Assembly: GCF_000144625.1 (NCBI RefSeq)
Contig: NC_014376.1
Coordinates: 2,728,001 to 2,792,000, forward strand
Length of the DNA stretch: 64,000 nt
Source of the DNA: [Clostridium] saccharolyticum WM1
GTDB lineage: Bacteria; Bacillota; Clostridia; Lachnospirales; Lachnospiraceae
Reading direction: 5' to 3'
Position numbers and translations under genes: made by a program. How positions within the stretch are numbered: position 1 is the first letter of the stretch; every line of letters starts with the position of its first letter. This document shows positions 8,558-17,944 of the stretch, one piece after another. Below the pieces are notes generated by a model. It was not told the DNA's origin. It ran no database searches and was given only the letters and a program-made list of their open reading frames with translations.

Positions 8558-9630
8558 GATATCACCTCCTGGGTCTGGGCATCGTATACCCCCACCGCAC
8601 GGATATCAAAGTTCACCCGAACCTCCTGACCGTCCGGCCGTAAGTTGCCGGCATCCTTTGTATATTCGTTTAATTGTATGGTCTGACCGTTGTTTAACTG
8701 AATCTCATACTCAATAAAATCACCCAGGAACGTGGAAATGACGATCCGGCCCGGCAGTCCTTCCTTATCATCAAAAAACAGCTGTTCCGGCCTTGCGGAA
8801 ATGATCCCTTTCCCTTTATAGGCGGATTTCAGCCTGCAGGATAAACTGCATTCCTCTTTGATGTTTAAAACGGCTTTGTCAGGGTTGCTTCCATCCACTT
8901 CGCAATCAATGAAGTTTGATACCCCGATGAAACCGGCTACAAAGGTGTTTCCCGGTTTCTTATAAATCTCTTCCGGTGATCCCACCTGCATGATATTGCC
9001 TTCTTTCATAACTGCGATCCGGTCGGATATGGCCAGAGCCTCCTCCTGATCATGGGTAACGTAAATGGTGGTGATCCCAAGACGCCTTTGCAGCTTCTTG
9101 ATCACCGTTCTCATCTGCACTCTCAGCTTTGCATCCAGGTTGGATAAGGGCTCATCCATGAGAAGTACGCCCGGCTCAATGACAAAAGCCCTTGCCAGAG
9201 CCACCCGCTGCTGCTGGCCGCCGGACAGCTCATTGGGCTTTCTGTCCTTTAGGTTTTTGATCTGCACCAGGTCCAGAGCCTCCTCCACCTTACGGCCGAT
9301 CTGGTCCTTGGGATATTTTTTAGCTTTCAGTCCGTAGGCTACATTCTCTGCCACGGTCAGATGGGGAAAGATGGCGTAATTCTGGAATACCATGCCGATA
9401 TCCCTCTTGTGGGCCTCCATGTTATTGATTACCTTGTCATCAAAGCAGATCTCCCCGCCATCCACCGAATTGAAGCCTGCGATCATACGCAGCAGAGTCG
9501 TCTTACCACATCCGGATGGGCCAAGCAATGTGAAAAATTCTCCCGGCTTCATCTCCAGATCCACCCCATTTAGCGCTGTAAAATCACCGTACTTTTTCAC
9601 GGCCTGTTGAATAATTACTGCATGGCTCAT
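8551..9630 (-). CDS. ABC transporter ATP-binding protein (AfuC/FbpC/PotA type)
   Basis: Energising subunit of the importer, 359 residues. Walker A is GPSGCGKTT near residue 37, the signature is LSGGQQQR near 135, Walker B is VLLMDEP, followed by LSNLDAKLR and the switch histidine in YVTHDQEEA. The C-terminal 120 residues form the TOBE/regulatory region typical of the FbpC/PotA subgroup. It sits between the binding-protein gene and the permease gene and overlaps the latter. A hairpin upstream (9680-9719) probably lowers its expression relative to the binding protein. Confidence 0.92.
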   Translation of the reverse strand: MSHAVIIQQAVKKYGDFTALNGVDLEMKPGEFFTLLGPSGCGKTTLLRMIAGFNSVDGGEICFDDKVINNMEAHKRDIGMVFQNYAIFPHLTVAENVAYGLKAKKYPKDQIGRKVEEALDLVQIKNLKDRKPNELSGGQQQRVALARAFVIEPGVLLMDEPLSNLDAKLRVQMRTVIKKLQRRLGITTIYVTHDQEEALAISDRIAVMKEGNIMQVGSPEEIYKKPGNTFVAGFIGVSNFIDCEVDGSNPDKAVLNIKEECSLSCRLKSAYKGKGIISARPEQLFFDDKEGLPGRIVISTFLGDFIEYEIQLNNGQTIQLNEYTKDAGNLRPDGQEVRVNFDIRAVGVYDAQTQEVISW

Positions 9631-9679
9631 ACGTTTCGCTCCTCCTTAACCCTTTGGCTCTCTTCCTGTCTCTTACAGC

Positions 9680-9719
9680 AAAAGACCGTCCTGTCCCCGA
9701 AGGGCCGGGACAGTCTTTT
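9680..9719 (-). terminator. Attenuating hairpin between binding protein and ATPase genes
   Basis: Long inverted repeat with AAAAGAC / GTCTTTT ends and a GC-rich imperfect middle. It lies in the 116-base gap after the binding-protein gene. On the minus strand it is followed by only a short T run, so partial termination is likely, giving more binding protein than ATPase and permease. Confidence 0.6.
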
Positions 9720-9746
9720 TTTGTCAAAATGTATTCCTATCCTTGA

Positions 9747-10871
9747 TTAATTGACCATAATATCATTGAACTTTTCAATAATGGCTTCTTTTTCATTTGC
9801 CGCCCAGTCAAAGTCATAATCCACCAGCACGATATCCTGCAGCTTCGCCATTCCCTCGCCTACTTCCATGTCGCTTCTTACCGGACGGCGTCCCCAGTTC
9901 TTACTCTGCTCGGTCTGGCATTCCTTAGATGTGACGAAATCAATAAACAGCTTTGCATTTTCCTCGTTGGGAGCGCCCTTTACTAAAGCTACCCCATCCG
10001 GCACTGCGCTGGTCCCGTCTTTGGGATATACGAATCCAACCGATGGATCATCCTTGTACTGGACTGCAGATTTCTCCAGAGTCAGGCCTACGTAGAACTC
10101 ACCGTCTGCAACCATCTTGTGGCACTTACCGGAAGAATCCACGATCTTCCCATCCAGATTGTCATATAATTTCTTAATGAAATCCCAGCCGGCCTCTTTG
10201 CCGCCATGGCCCAGAATCATCGTGCACAGCTGCGTGTACGCGGAGCCGGACTTGGAGGGCAGGCAGTATGCGATCTTGCCTTTCCATTCAGGCTTTGTTA
10301 AATCCTCCCAGGTCTCAGGAATGGCCAGGCCTTCCTTCTGGATCAAATCCTTATTGTAAAAAATGACCATGGGCAGCGGGCTTTCACCGATCCACATGTC
10401 ATCGGCATCCTTATAGGCATCACCGATGAACTCATCGTTGGCGCATACATAGGGTGCAAAGTAATCCTTAAATGCTGCCAGGGAATCAGCACCGCCGCCC
10501 CATAACACGTCAGCAATGGGGTTTGCGGATTCGGCTGCAATACGGTTGCACAGTTCACCTGTCCCGGCAGCTACCACCTCCACCTTTACATTGGGATATT
10601 TCTCCATGAATAAGTTCACACCAGCATTAAGCGGGTCCGCATCGTGGGGAGAATATACAACAACGGTTCCTTTGTAATCCTCCGGAGCCTTTGCTGCTGC
10701 CTCCCCTCCGGACTTGGACTCCTCTGCCTTAGTTTCTGCAGAAGCCGCCGTTGTCTCCGCAGAAGGCTGGGGAGCTGCCGTGGTTTCCGCCTGCTTTGTG
10801 CCGCCGCTGCATGCGGATAGGCTTAATGCTGCCAGTGCTGCCAGTGAAGCTGTTAATAATCTTTTTTTCAT
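9747..10871 (-). CDS. ABC transporter substrate-binding lipoprotein (AfuA-like)
   Basis: Solute-binding lipoprotein of 374 residues. I chose the ATG at 10871 because AAAGGAGAGG precedes it; an in-frame ATG 36 bases upstream lacks a site. The signal peptide ends in the lipobox LSAC followed by SGG. An Ala/Thr/Glu-rich linker of about 45 residues then leads to the binding domain (VVVYSPHDADPLN, DVLWGGGADS, VIFYNKDL, PSKSGSAYTQL). It is first in the transporter operon. The family includes iron(III) and phosphosugar binders, and the mutase and HptARS-like neighbours favour a phosphosugar ligand. Confidence 0.88.
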   Translation of the reverse strand: MKKRLLTASLAALAALSLSACSGGTKQAETTAAPQPSAETTAASAETKAEESKSGGEAAAKAPEDYKGTVVVYSPHDADPLNAGVNLFMEKYPNVKVEVVAAGTGELCNRIAAESANPIADVLWGGGADSLAAFKDYFAPYVCANDEFIGDAYKDADDMWIGESPLPMVIFYNKDLIQKEGLAIPETWEDLTKPEWKGKIAYCLPSKSGSAYTQLCTMILGHGGKEAGWDFIKKLYDNLDGKIVDSSGKCHKMVADGEFYVGLTLEKSAVQYKDDPSVGFVYPKDGTSAVPDGVALVKGAPNEENAKLFIDFVTSKECQTEQSKNWGRRPVRSDMEVGEGMAKLQDIVLVDYDFDWAANEKEAIIEKFNDIMVN

Positions 10872-11126
10872 ATACAACCTCTCCTTTATAAAATTATTAT
10901 TGTTCACGAATCTTTGGAAATGTTTTGATTCCGATGGTCTTATTATAAGTTTTCTATGTGCATTTTTCCATTTAATATTCTTACATTTCTTTTGTCATCC
11001 TGAACTTCTGCACTATTTTTCATTTTTTTCACCTGCATACATGTGCATATCGTCCAACAAAAATACCGGATACCGCCGGATCGGGCTATGGGAAAAGGCG
11101 GACAGGAATTCATCTTGTTCTAAAAC

Positions 11127-11155
11127 AATCAGGCCGCCCAAATGGCGGCCTGATT
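11127..11155 (-). terminator. Intrinsic terminator of ABC pair operon
   Basis: Perfect 12-base stem AATCAGGCCGCC / GGCGGCCTGATT with a 5-base loop, followed on the minus strand by TGTTTTAG. It lies 8 bases beyond the stop of the second ABC gene. The gap from here to the upstream binding-protein gene (10872-11126) holds only that gene's upstream region, with a TATAAT-like -10. Confidence 0.85.
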
Positions 11156-11163
11156 CATTACTC

Positions 11164-12915
11164 TTATACGCTCCAGCCCATGCTTTCCTGCTGGATCCGG
11201 TATAGACGTTCATAAAGACCCTTGTTATTCATCAGTTCTTCATGTTTGCCCTCTTCAACTATCCTGCCTTCATTGAGCACAATGATTTTATCTGCACTTG
11301 ATACAGTTCTTAAGCGGTGAGCGATGACAATTACGGTTTTTCCCTGGATCAGCCTGGAAATTGCCTGTTGAATAAGGGCTTCGTTTTCAGGGTCAAGGGA
11401 GGCGGTGGCTTCGTCCAACAGCACAATCGGTGCATTTTTTAAAAGCGCCCGGGCAATGGAGATGCGCTGCCGTTCCCCTCCGGAAAGGGTGCTTCCATTT
11501 TCCCCAAGCATTGTCTGATACCCATGGGGCATGGAGCTTATAAACCCATCACAGCAGGCAGCCTTTGCCGCTTCCAGAACTTCTTTCTCCGTAGCTTCCA
11601 TGTTTCCGATGCGGATATTATTGTAGACCGTATCGTTAAACAGCACCACATCCTGAAACACAAAGGACATATAGCTCATCAGGTACTCCGGATCAAGGGT
11701 TTTAACATCAATTCCTCCAATTTTCACACAGCCCTGGTTCACATCCCAAAACCGGGCAATGAGTTTTGAGATGGTGCTTTTCCCGCAGCCCGAAGGCCCT
11801 ACCAGCGCTGTGATGGAATCGGAAGGAATGGATACCGTAAGGTTTTTGATAACCATATCCTCCCCTGGGCTTTCCATATGATAACCGAAAGAAACATTTT
11901 CAAAATCAATATTCCAGTGTGTCAGAGAGTCCGCTGATTCTCCTTCCATAACCGGTACGGTCATAAGGGTCCGCATCCGCCTCGTGGCCACCCTGTGGTA
12001 AAACAGTTCCGGCAAAAGGGTGAATTCCACAAGAACCGGACCGTATATTCTGACAACAATGACAAAAAACATCAGCATGGGGATCAGTTGTATACTGCCT
12101 CCTGTCAGCAGATAAGTTCCTGTGAAAACAGTAAGCCCAACTCCCGCCTGTAAGATCATCTGGGCTCCTGTAACAAAAATGCCGGTACCAAATTCCATTT
12201 GAATCGCCATTTTCTTCATCTGTCGAAGGGCATTATCCAGAGCCGAAAACTTGGAACCATAAAGCCCGCAGGCCTTAATGACCTTGATCCCTTCCAGGTA
12301 CTCCTGTACCTGATCAGACGCTTTCAGCTTTGCCTCCACCTGCTTTTCGCTTAAATGGGCCTGGATCTTTTTACTTCCTAGGATAACGAGCAGCGCTGCA
12401 GGCACAGTGATGAAAATGGAGAGAGCCATTCTCCAGTCAAAATTAGCCATCATAATGCAGATAATGGTTATGGAGATGGCATTGGCGCCCAGCTGAGGGA
12501 TGATGTGGCTTAAAACATGTTCCGTTGTGGAACAGTCTGCCATAATATTAGTGGTCAGCTCAGAAAGATCCTTTGAATTAAAAAAGCTCATGGGCAGTCT
12601 CCTGATCCGTTCGGCAACACGGATCCTTGAATTCTCCGCTTCCAGATAAGAAGTGACATATGTTTTTTTATAATCATTTTTGCTGGCTAAGAATACCAGC
12701 ACTGCCGCAGCAACACCGCAGCCGAACAAAAACCACATCCTGCCCCAGGATATCTCCTGTGCCATCAGCGGCATAAGAAGCTGGGCAAACACCTGGATGG
12801 TCACCATAAAAGGCAGCATAAGTGCCAGATTGGTGATGGTACAGGCTGCCACTGCCTTTTTTAAGTCTGAATAACCTTTGTCGGTAAGCATCAATACTTC
12901 CTTCCATCTACGCAT
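11164..12915 (-). CDS. ABC transporter, fused permease/ATPase, second half-transporter
   Basis: Half-transporter of 583 residues: an N-terminal type I exporter-fold membrane domain of about six helices (to ~310), then an ATPase domain with [17 protein letters not shown] and IVLLDEATASLDPENE. It overlaps the preceding ABC gene by 8 bases, so the two proteins should form a heterodimer. An ATG 8 codons further in has a better-spaced GGAAGG site and may be the true start. The fold and the DPENE ending of Walker B resemble the siderophore-related YbtPQ/IrtAB group, but multidrug or peptide export cannot be excluded. Confidence 0.88.
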   Translation of the reverse strand: MRRWKEVLMLTDKGYSDLKKAVAACTITNLALMLPFMVTIQVFAQLLMPLMAQEISWGRMWFLFGCGVAAAVLVFLASKNDYKKTYVTSYLEAENSRIRVAERIRRLPMSFFNSKDLSELTTNIMADCSTTEHVLSHIIPQLGANAISITIICIMMANFDWRMALSIFITVPAALLVILGSKKIQAHLSEKQVEAKLKASDQVQEYLEGIKVIKACGLYGSKFSALDNALRQMKKMAIQMEFGTGIFVTGAQMILQAGVGLTVFTGTYLLTGGSIQLIPMLMFFVIVVRIYGPVLVEFTLLPELFYHRVATRRMRTLMTVPVMEGESADSLTHWNIDFENVSFGYHMESPGEDMVIKNLTVSIPSDSITALVGPSGCGKSTISKLIARFWDVNQGCVKIGGIDVKTLDPEYLMSYMSFVFQDVVLFNDTVYNNIRIGNMEATEKEVLEAAKAACCDGFISSMPHGYQTMLGENGSTLSGGERQRISIARALLKNAPIVLLDEATASLDPENEALIQQAISRLIQGKTVIVIAHRLRTVSSADKIIVLNEGRIVEEGKHEELMNNKGLYERLYRIQQESMGWSV

Positions 12916-14731
12916 GTTCTTTCATCCCCTTTCTGTCCATCTTCCAGTCAATCGCTTTGGTATACACATTCCACATATCAAAGTATTTCCCTTGCTTTGC
13001 CAGTAATTCCTCATGGCGGCCCTGTTCTATTATCCGGCCCTTGTCAACCACGACGATCTTGCCTGCGCTGCGGATGGTTGATAAACGGTGGGCAATCATA
13101 ATCACGGTTTTCCCATGCATCAGCCTTTGAAATGCCTGCTGGATCAAATGCTCGTTCTCAGGGTCTGAAAATGCGGTCGCTTCATCCAAAAGCACAATGG
13201 GTGAATCTTTTACAATGGCTCTGGCGATTGCAATGCGCTGCTGTTCTCCTCCTGAGAGATGAACGCCTTTTGTGCCAATGACCGTATGGTATTTTTCCGG
13301 AAGTTTTTCAATAAACTCATGGCACTGGGCTGCCTTGGCGGCTGCGATCACCTGCTCGTCAGTGGCACTCTGGTTTCCAAGACGGATATTGTCCATAATG
13401 CTTTGCTTAAAAAGGAACACATCCTGGAATACAAAGCTGACCTTTTCCATCAGGTATTCGCTTCTCATTTGACGCACATCAACGCCTCCGATCCGGATCC
13501 TTCCCTCTGTCACATCAAAAAACCGGGGGATGAGATGGGCTATTGTACTCTTTCCACCTCCTGAAGGGCCAACGATGGCAGTAATCTGGTTTTCCTCCGC
13601 CCGGAAGGAGATATGAGAAAGTGCCTGAGCGTCCTGGCCAAAGTAGGAAAAGGCCACATTTTCAAAAACGATCTCATGGCTGGAAATTTCCTTAGGATTT
13701 TGAGGCAGAGAAAGCTGCGGAGCCTGCAGAATCTCATCCATGCGCTCCACTCCTCCCAAGATCTGCATGCCTCCGGTGGAAACATACATGATCTTCATCA
13801 AAACGGAAGCAATAGAGGGAACAAAAATAAGATAAAAGATGAACGTGGCAGCATAGCCGGAATAATCTGATGTATTTATCCCGATCAGGATTCCCACGGG
13901 AATCAGGAACAGGTAAATGTTATTAATGACCGTGTGAAACAATGACATATAGTTTTCCCAGCTTAACGTATAAGGAATGACCATCCGGGTGTATTCTTTA
14001 ATGGCACTGTGCATCCGGCGGAAGGAATAGACGGTTTGCTTAAAAGCCTTAACAACGGTGATTCCACGGACGTATTCCACGGAAGCATTGTTCATATCCT
14101 CCAGGGCGCTCTGGTACTTTTCCATCATAGCTTTCGCCCCGTCATTGCCATAGGCTTTTATCTGGATCCCAAGGGCGATGACAATTCCGGCTGCAGCAGC
14201 AAGCCCAAAGCGCCAATCCACTGCAAGAAGAATGACCAGCATGACCACCGGAGCTACAAAGGAGGCCACTAGATCCGGCAGCTGATGGGCGATGAAGCCT
14301 TCGATCTTCTCAATATTCTCATCCATAATCTTTCTCAGCTTACCGCTTCCCACCAGCATATGAAACCCCAGAGGCAGCCCTGCAAGATGAGAAGCAAAGT
14401 TTATCTTCAGTTCATACAGCGTGCCAAACGCAGCCAGATGAGAGCATACCAAAGCCGCAAAATACAGCAATACATTGAGCATAATCCCCCCAAAAGCCAG
14501 CCAGCCATATCCAATGGTCCTTTGCAGTTTTAAATTCTCAAATTCAGGAAACACACCCATGACTTCCTTCACCACAAAGTATATGGCAATATACGGGATA
14601 AACGAGGCAACAGAGGCCAGCCCCGATAAGATTATGGAAGAAACCATCAAAGGTTTTTTGGTAGCCGCAAGCTCCATCAACCTGGCCATACCGGTTTTGG
14701 GCTTAGCTGCCGAAGATTTTTTTTGATTCAT
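12908..14731 (-). CDS. ABC transporter, fused permease/ATPase, first half-transporter
   Basis: Half-transporter of 607 residues. The membrane domain fills residues ~30-330. The ATPase domain has GPSGGGKST, LSGGEQQR and Walker B IVLLDEATAFSDPENE. The FSDPENE variant, in place of the usual SLD, is the form I associate with YbtP/YbtQ and IrtA/IrtB, half-transporters with an exporter fold that take up metal-siderophores. It is first of a two-gene operon, with an AAAGG site before the ATG and a TetR-type operator 35-58 bases upstream. The substrate is not determined. Confidence 0.88.
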   Translation of the reverse strand: MNQKKSSAAKPKTGMARLMELAATKKPLMVSSIILSGLASVASFIPYIAIYFVVKEVMGVFPEFENLKLQRTIGYGWLAFGGIMLNVLLYFAALVCSHLAAFGTLYELKINFASHLAGLPLGFHMLVGSGKLRKIMDENIEKIEGFIAHQLPDLVASFVAPVVMLVILLAVDWRFGLAAAAGIVIALGIQIKAYGNDGAKAMMEKYQSALEDMNNASVEYVRGITVVKAFKQTVYSFRRMHSAIKEYTRMVIPYTLSWENYMSLFHTVINNIYLFLIPVGILIGINTSDYSGYAATFIFYLIFVPSIASVLMKIMYVSTGGMQILGGVERMDEILQAPQLSLPQNPKEISSHEIVFENVAFSYFGQDAQALSHISFRAEENQITAIVGPSGGGKSTIAHLIPRFFDVTEGRIRIGGVDVRQMRSEYLMEKVSFVFQDVFLFKQSIMDNIRLGNQSATDEQVIAAAKAAQCHEFIEKLPEKYHTVIGTKGVHLSGGEQQRIAIARAIVKDSPIVLLDEATAFSDPENEHLIQQAFQRLMHGKTVIMIAHRLSTIRSAGKIVVVDKGRIIEQGRHEELLAKQGKYFDMWNVYTKAIDWKMDRKGMKEHA

Positions 14732-14765
14732 AACGAACCACCTTTCTTTGTAAATTCAATAACAG

Positions 14766-14789
14766 CTTAGTTAGTTTTGACTAACCAAG
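14766..14789. promoter_or_regulatory. Probable TetR operator before the ABC pair
   Basis: Inverted repeat CTTAGTTAG - TTTTGA - CTAACCAAG with one mismatch in nine. It is placed 35 bases upstream of the first ABC start and between that gene and the TetR gene. Its size and symmetry fit a TetR-family dimer site. Confidence 0.6.
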
Positions 14790-14855
14790 AGTCAGAGATA
14801 TCCGCTGGATTTCAATGAAATAACCATATTTAGGAATCAACTATGAGTAACAGAT

Positions 14856-15473
14856 TTAAAGCCCCATGATCTTCTTCCAGCCGGCATGCTGGAACCTCCC
14901 AAGCACAAGAGAATAAGAAAGAGCTTTTTCCCTTGAGACATCATGAGCCACAAACTCTAAAATCTGCTGAAAAAAGGAACGGGACAAAATGTGGACCAGG
15001 GTGCTGTCTATATCCATAACCTCATGCCCCAGTTCCCTCATGGCTTCGATAAAATCCCAGCTTGACTTCTCTTCAATCTGAGCCAGCTGTGCGAAATAGC
15101 TGTCACAGCTTCCCGAAATACCCTTGCAAAATAACAGCTTAAATAGGTCAAACCGGTCATAAATGTAATGAATCATCCACGGAATCGTATCATCGGTAAT
15201 CGTTTCCAGGGCTGCGGCCTGCTCAATGGGAGGAAGGCATGCAAATTCTTCATGAACCTGTCGGTACCTTTCCAAAAGTCCATCGGCCGCATCTCCTGTC
15301 AGGGCATCAAACAACGCTTCTTTGCTGGGAAAATACCCGTAAATGGCCCCTGTTGTCACAGAAGCCTCCCTGGCAATCCTTCTTAGGGAAGCCCCTTCAT
15401 ATCCATATTCCATAAACTCCTTCCTGCCCGCCTCTAAAATGGCCAGACGCGTTTCATTTACCTGAGTGCTCAT
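14856..15473 (-). CDS. TetR/AcrR family transcriptional regulator
   Basis: Repressor-type regulator of 205 residues. I placed the start at 15473 (MSTQVNETRL) because AAAAGGAG lies 6 bases upstream; the longer frame reads through the promoter. The N-terminal helix-turn-helix is classic: ILEAGRKEFMEYGYEGASLRRIAREASVTTGAIYGYFPSKEAL. The C-terminal ligand domain is not conserved enough to name an inducer. It lies upstream of and on the same strand as the ABC pair, with candidate operators at both promoters, so it most likely controls the transporter and itself. Confidence 0.9.
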   Translation of the reverse strand: MSTQVNETRLAILEAGRKEFMEYGYEGASLRRIAREASVTTGAIYGYFPSKEALFDALTGDAADGLLERYRQVHEEFACLPPIEQAAALETITDDTIPWMIHYIYDRFDLFKLLFCKGISGSCDSYFAQLAQIEEKSSWDFIEAMRELGHEVMDIDSTLVHILSRSFFQQILEFVAHDVSREKALSYSLVLGRFQHAGWKKIMGL

Positions 15474-15485
15474 TTTTTCTCCTTT

Positions 15486-15500
15486 TATAACACTGTTATA
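15486..15500. promoter_or_regulatory. Palindrome upstream of the TetR gene
   Basis: TATAACA-C-TGTTATA, a perfect 7+1+7 palindrome immediately upstream of the TetR ribosome site. It may be an autoregulatory site or overlap the -10 region. Its sequence differs from the operator at 14766, so shared recognition is uncertain. Confidence 0.4.
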
Positions 15501-15612
15501 TAACAATCCTATTATGGAATGAAAAAGGCAGGACGTCAATACGCCCTGCCGGTTATATTTCTCATTAAGCCCTTAAAAACGACTGTTGATATTTTTTCTC
15601 AAATTCTGTTTC

Positions 15613-16482
15613 CTAAACCTGGCCGCCTTCCACCACCAGATTTTCCGGGTCAATTTCATCTCCATACACAGGCTTTAAGGTTTCCTCAAAATCCTTATGG
15701 AAAAATTGTTCCTTGCCAAGAGTTTCGATCTCGCTGTTGATCCAGTCCAAAAGCTCCTTGTTTCCTTTCTGAACCGCCGGAGCAATGGTATCTAAGTTCC
15801 CGATGGATTCGATTCCTACCGTAAATCCCTTGTTTTGGAGAGCCCATGCAAGTACTTCTGTATTATCGGTGGAGAAGGCATCCCCTCTTCCGTCCAGAAG
15901 AGCATCGTAAGCTTCCTGATACTCATCAAACTTTAATAGCTTTACTTCTTGATGATTTTCGGAAAAATAGGTCTCAGCAGTGGTTCCCTTTACCACAATC
16001 AGGGTCTTATCCTTTAACTGAGTCACATCGGAAATCAAAGCAGCATCAGGAGAAACCACGCCAAGAGCCACCTTCATATAAGGAAGTGCAAAATCCACCT
16101 GTTCCTTTCTCTCATCTGTCACGGTGAAATTAGCAAGGATCACATCCACCTTGGCGGATTTTAAATATTCCACCCGGCTGGCCGCCTCCACGTATACGAA
16201 TTCAGCTTTATCCTCACTTCCCAGTAAGTCCTTTGCCAGGCGTTTTGCAAAATACACATCATAGCCCTGGATTTTTCCGTTGGAATCCACATATCCAAAT
16301 GGATTCTTATCGCTGAACACGCCGATTTTGATGGTCCCATCTTCCTTGATCTCAGACAAGGTTCTTGCCTTTGCAGAAGCCCCGCCTGTGGTTCCGGGAT
16401 TATCCTTTGCCTGGCTGCAGCCTGCCAAAAGCCCTGCTGCCAGGGTTACGCCTAATAATACGCCCAGTATTTTCTTCTTCAT
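15613..16482 (-). CDS. Polar amino-acid ABC transporter binding lipoprotein, possibly cystine
   Basis: SBP_bac_3 family lipoprotein of 289 residues. The start at 16482 has GGAGGA upstream. The signal peptide ends in the lipobox LAGC. Family motifs include IKIGVFSDKNPFGYVD, GYDVYFAKRLAKDLLG, DVILANFTVTDERKEQVDFALPYM and KGTTAETY. It is the last gene of a four-gene operon after two permeases and an ATPase. PEB1-like proteins bind Asp/Glu, while close relatives bind cystine or cysteine. The cysteine-rich leader peptide upstream of this operon argues for cystine/cysteine. Confidence 0.88.
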   Translation of the reverse strand: MKKKILGVLLGVTLAAGLLAGCSQAKDNPGTTGGASAKARTLSEIKEDGTIKIGVFSDKNPFGYVDSNGKIQGYDVYFAKRLAKDLLGSEDKAEFVYVEAASRVEYLKSAKVDVILANFTVTDERKEQVDFALPYMKVALGVVSPDAALISDVTQLKDKTLIVVKGTTAETYFSENHQEVKLLKFDEYQEAYDALLDGRGDAFSTDNTEVLAWALQNKGFTVGIESIGNLDTIAPAVQKGNKELLDWINSEIETLGKEQFFHKDFEETLKPVYGDEIDPENLVVEGGQV

Positions 16483-16507
16483 TATTGAATCCTCCATTTT
16501 TTTTATT

Positions 16508-17260
16508 TTATAACGCTTCATAATGAAACGTATTTAAAAACTGCTTTGCCCGGTCCGTACGGGGAGAGGTAAAAAACTCTTCCGGACGGCTTTCTTCCAC
16601 GATCACTCCCTGATCCATAAACAGGATGCGGTCAGCCACTGCTTTGGCAAATTCCATTTCATGTGTGACGATGACCATTGTCATACCGTCCTTTGCCAGC
16701 TCCAGCACCACTTGTAAAACCTCCCGTACCATCTCCGGATCCAGGGCTGCCGTGATCTCATCTAAGAGCAGAATTTCCGGATGCATAATAAGTGCCCTTA
16801 CAATGGCCACTCTTTGCTTCTGCCCTCCGGACAGCTGCCTGGGAAAGGAATCCCTTTTCTCCAGTAGCCCTACCCTGGACAGAAGCTGCTGCGCTTCCTC
16901 TGTCACTTCTCTCTTATCCCTCTTCTGTACCTTTAAAGGAGCCAGAAGAATATTCCCCAGAATGGTCTTGTGAGGGAACAGATCATAGCTTTGAAATACC
17001 ATGCCGATTTTCTGTCTTATTTCATAAACATCCCGTTTGCTTCTGTCAACCAACCGGTCCTTAAACTGAATGGTGCCGGAATCGATGGGCTCCAGCATGT
17101 TGAGACATCGTAAGAAGGTACTTTTTCCGCAGCCGGAAGGCCCTACCACCACTACGACCTCTCCTCTTTCCAAGGTAAAGGAAATATCCTTTAAAACCGG
17201 CTGCCCACTTTCATAGGACTTCCTAAGATTTTCTGTTTTTAAAATCTTTTCCTGATTCAT
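16508..17260 (-). CDS. Polar amino-acid ABC transporter ATP-binding protein
   Basis: Complete 250-residue ATPase of the GlnQ/TcyC type. Walker A is GPSGCGKST near residue 39, the Q-loop is in [10 protein letters not shown], the signature is LSGGQKQR, Walker B is [14 protein letters not shown] and the switch is [17 protein letters not shown] replaces the usual LDEPTSALDPE, a Pro-to-Ile change that occurs in some members. It is 6 bases downstream of the permease gene at 17267-17944 and 25 bases upstream of the binding-protein start. Confidence 0.93.
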   Translation of the reverse strand: MNQEKILKTENLRKSYESGQPVLKDISFTLERGEVVVVVGPSGCGKSTFLRCLNMLEPIDSGTIQFKDRLVDRSKRDVYEIRQKIGMVFQSYDLFPHKTILGNILLAPLKVQKRDKREVTEEAQQLLSRVGLLEKRDSFPRQLSGGQKQRVAIVRALIMHPEILLLDEITAALDPEMVREVLQVVLELAKDGMTMVIVTHEMEFAKAVADRILFMDQGVIVEESRPEEFFTSPRTDRAKQFLNTFHYEAL

Positions 17261-17266
17261 TTTTTA

Positions 17267-17944
17267 TCAATCCTTTAATTTTTTATCTAACAGGGCAGCG
17301 GCCCTGGAAAACGGGTAACAGATGGCAAAGTACAGAAGGAAGATCACCCCGTATACCCAGAGGGCCGCATCAGGAACTGTGTACCTGGATGCGTCAATGA
17401 CCTGCTTTCCTACCTTGACGACCTCGATCACGCCGATCAGCACCACCAGAGACGTGGTTTTGATCATTCTCGTTAAAAGGTTCATGACCGACGGAAGCAG
17501 CCTTCTTATGGTCTGGGGGATCACAATATACCGGTATACCTGAAGCACTGTCATCCCCAGGCCAAATCCGCTTTGATACTGATGGACCGGTATGGATTCC
17601 AGAGCACTTCGTACCAGATCGCCCATTTCCGCCGTCCCCCAAAAGGTAAATACAATGACCGCAGCCATTTGCCCGGAGAAATTCACGTTCAAATGCTTTG
17701 CAGCTCCAAAATAAACGAGAAACAAAAGAACCAGCTGAGGCATGATCCGGACTGTCTCCAGATAAATCCTTGTAAAAAACTTAACCGGCATTTTTTTGCT
17801 GGTCATGAGCATACCAAGTAGGATTCCAAGTCCCACGGATAAAACCATAGACATGACCGCGATCCGGAGAGACACCCAGAGTCCGCCAAACAGCCGGAAA
17901 AAATTATTTCCCTCAAACAGTATCCTAATTCCCAAATTCTGCAT
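17267..17944 (-). CDS. Polar amino-acid ABC transporter permease (second)
   Basis: HisM/GlnP-type permease of 225 residues with five or so membrane helices. The coupling loop is in YQSGFGLGMTVLQVYRYIVIPQTIRRLLP near residues 120-148. It overlaps the preceding permease gene by 20 bases, so the two are translationally coupled and probably form the heterodimeric channel. A family start motif (LGILLGMLMTSKKMP) is visible near residue 40. Confidence 0.9.
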   Translation of the reverse strand: MQNLGIRILFEGNNFFRLFGGLWVSLRIAVMSMVLSVGLGILLGMLMTSKKMPVKFFTRIYLETVRIMPQLVLLFLVYFGAAKHLNVNFSGQMAAVIVFTFWGTAEMGDLVRSALESIPVHQYQSGFGLGMTVLQVYRYIVIPQTIRRLLPSVMNLLTRMIKTTSLVVLIGVIEVVKVGKQVIDASRYTVPDAALWVYGVIFLLYFAICYPFSRAAALLDKKLKD

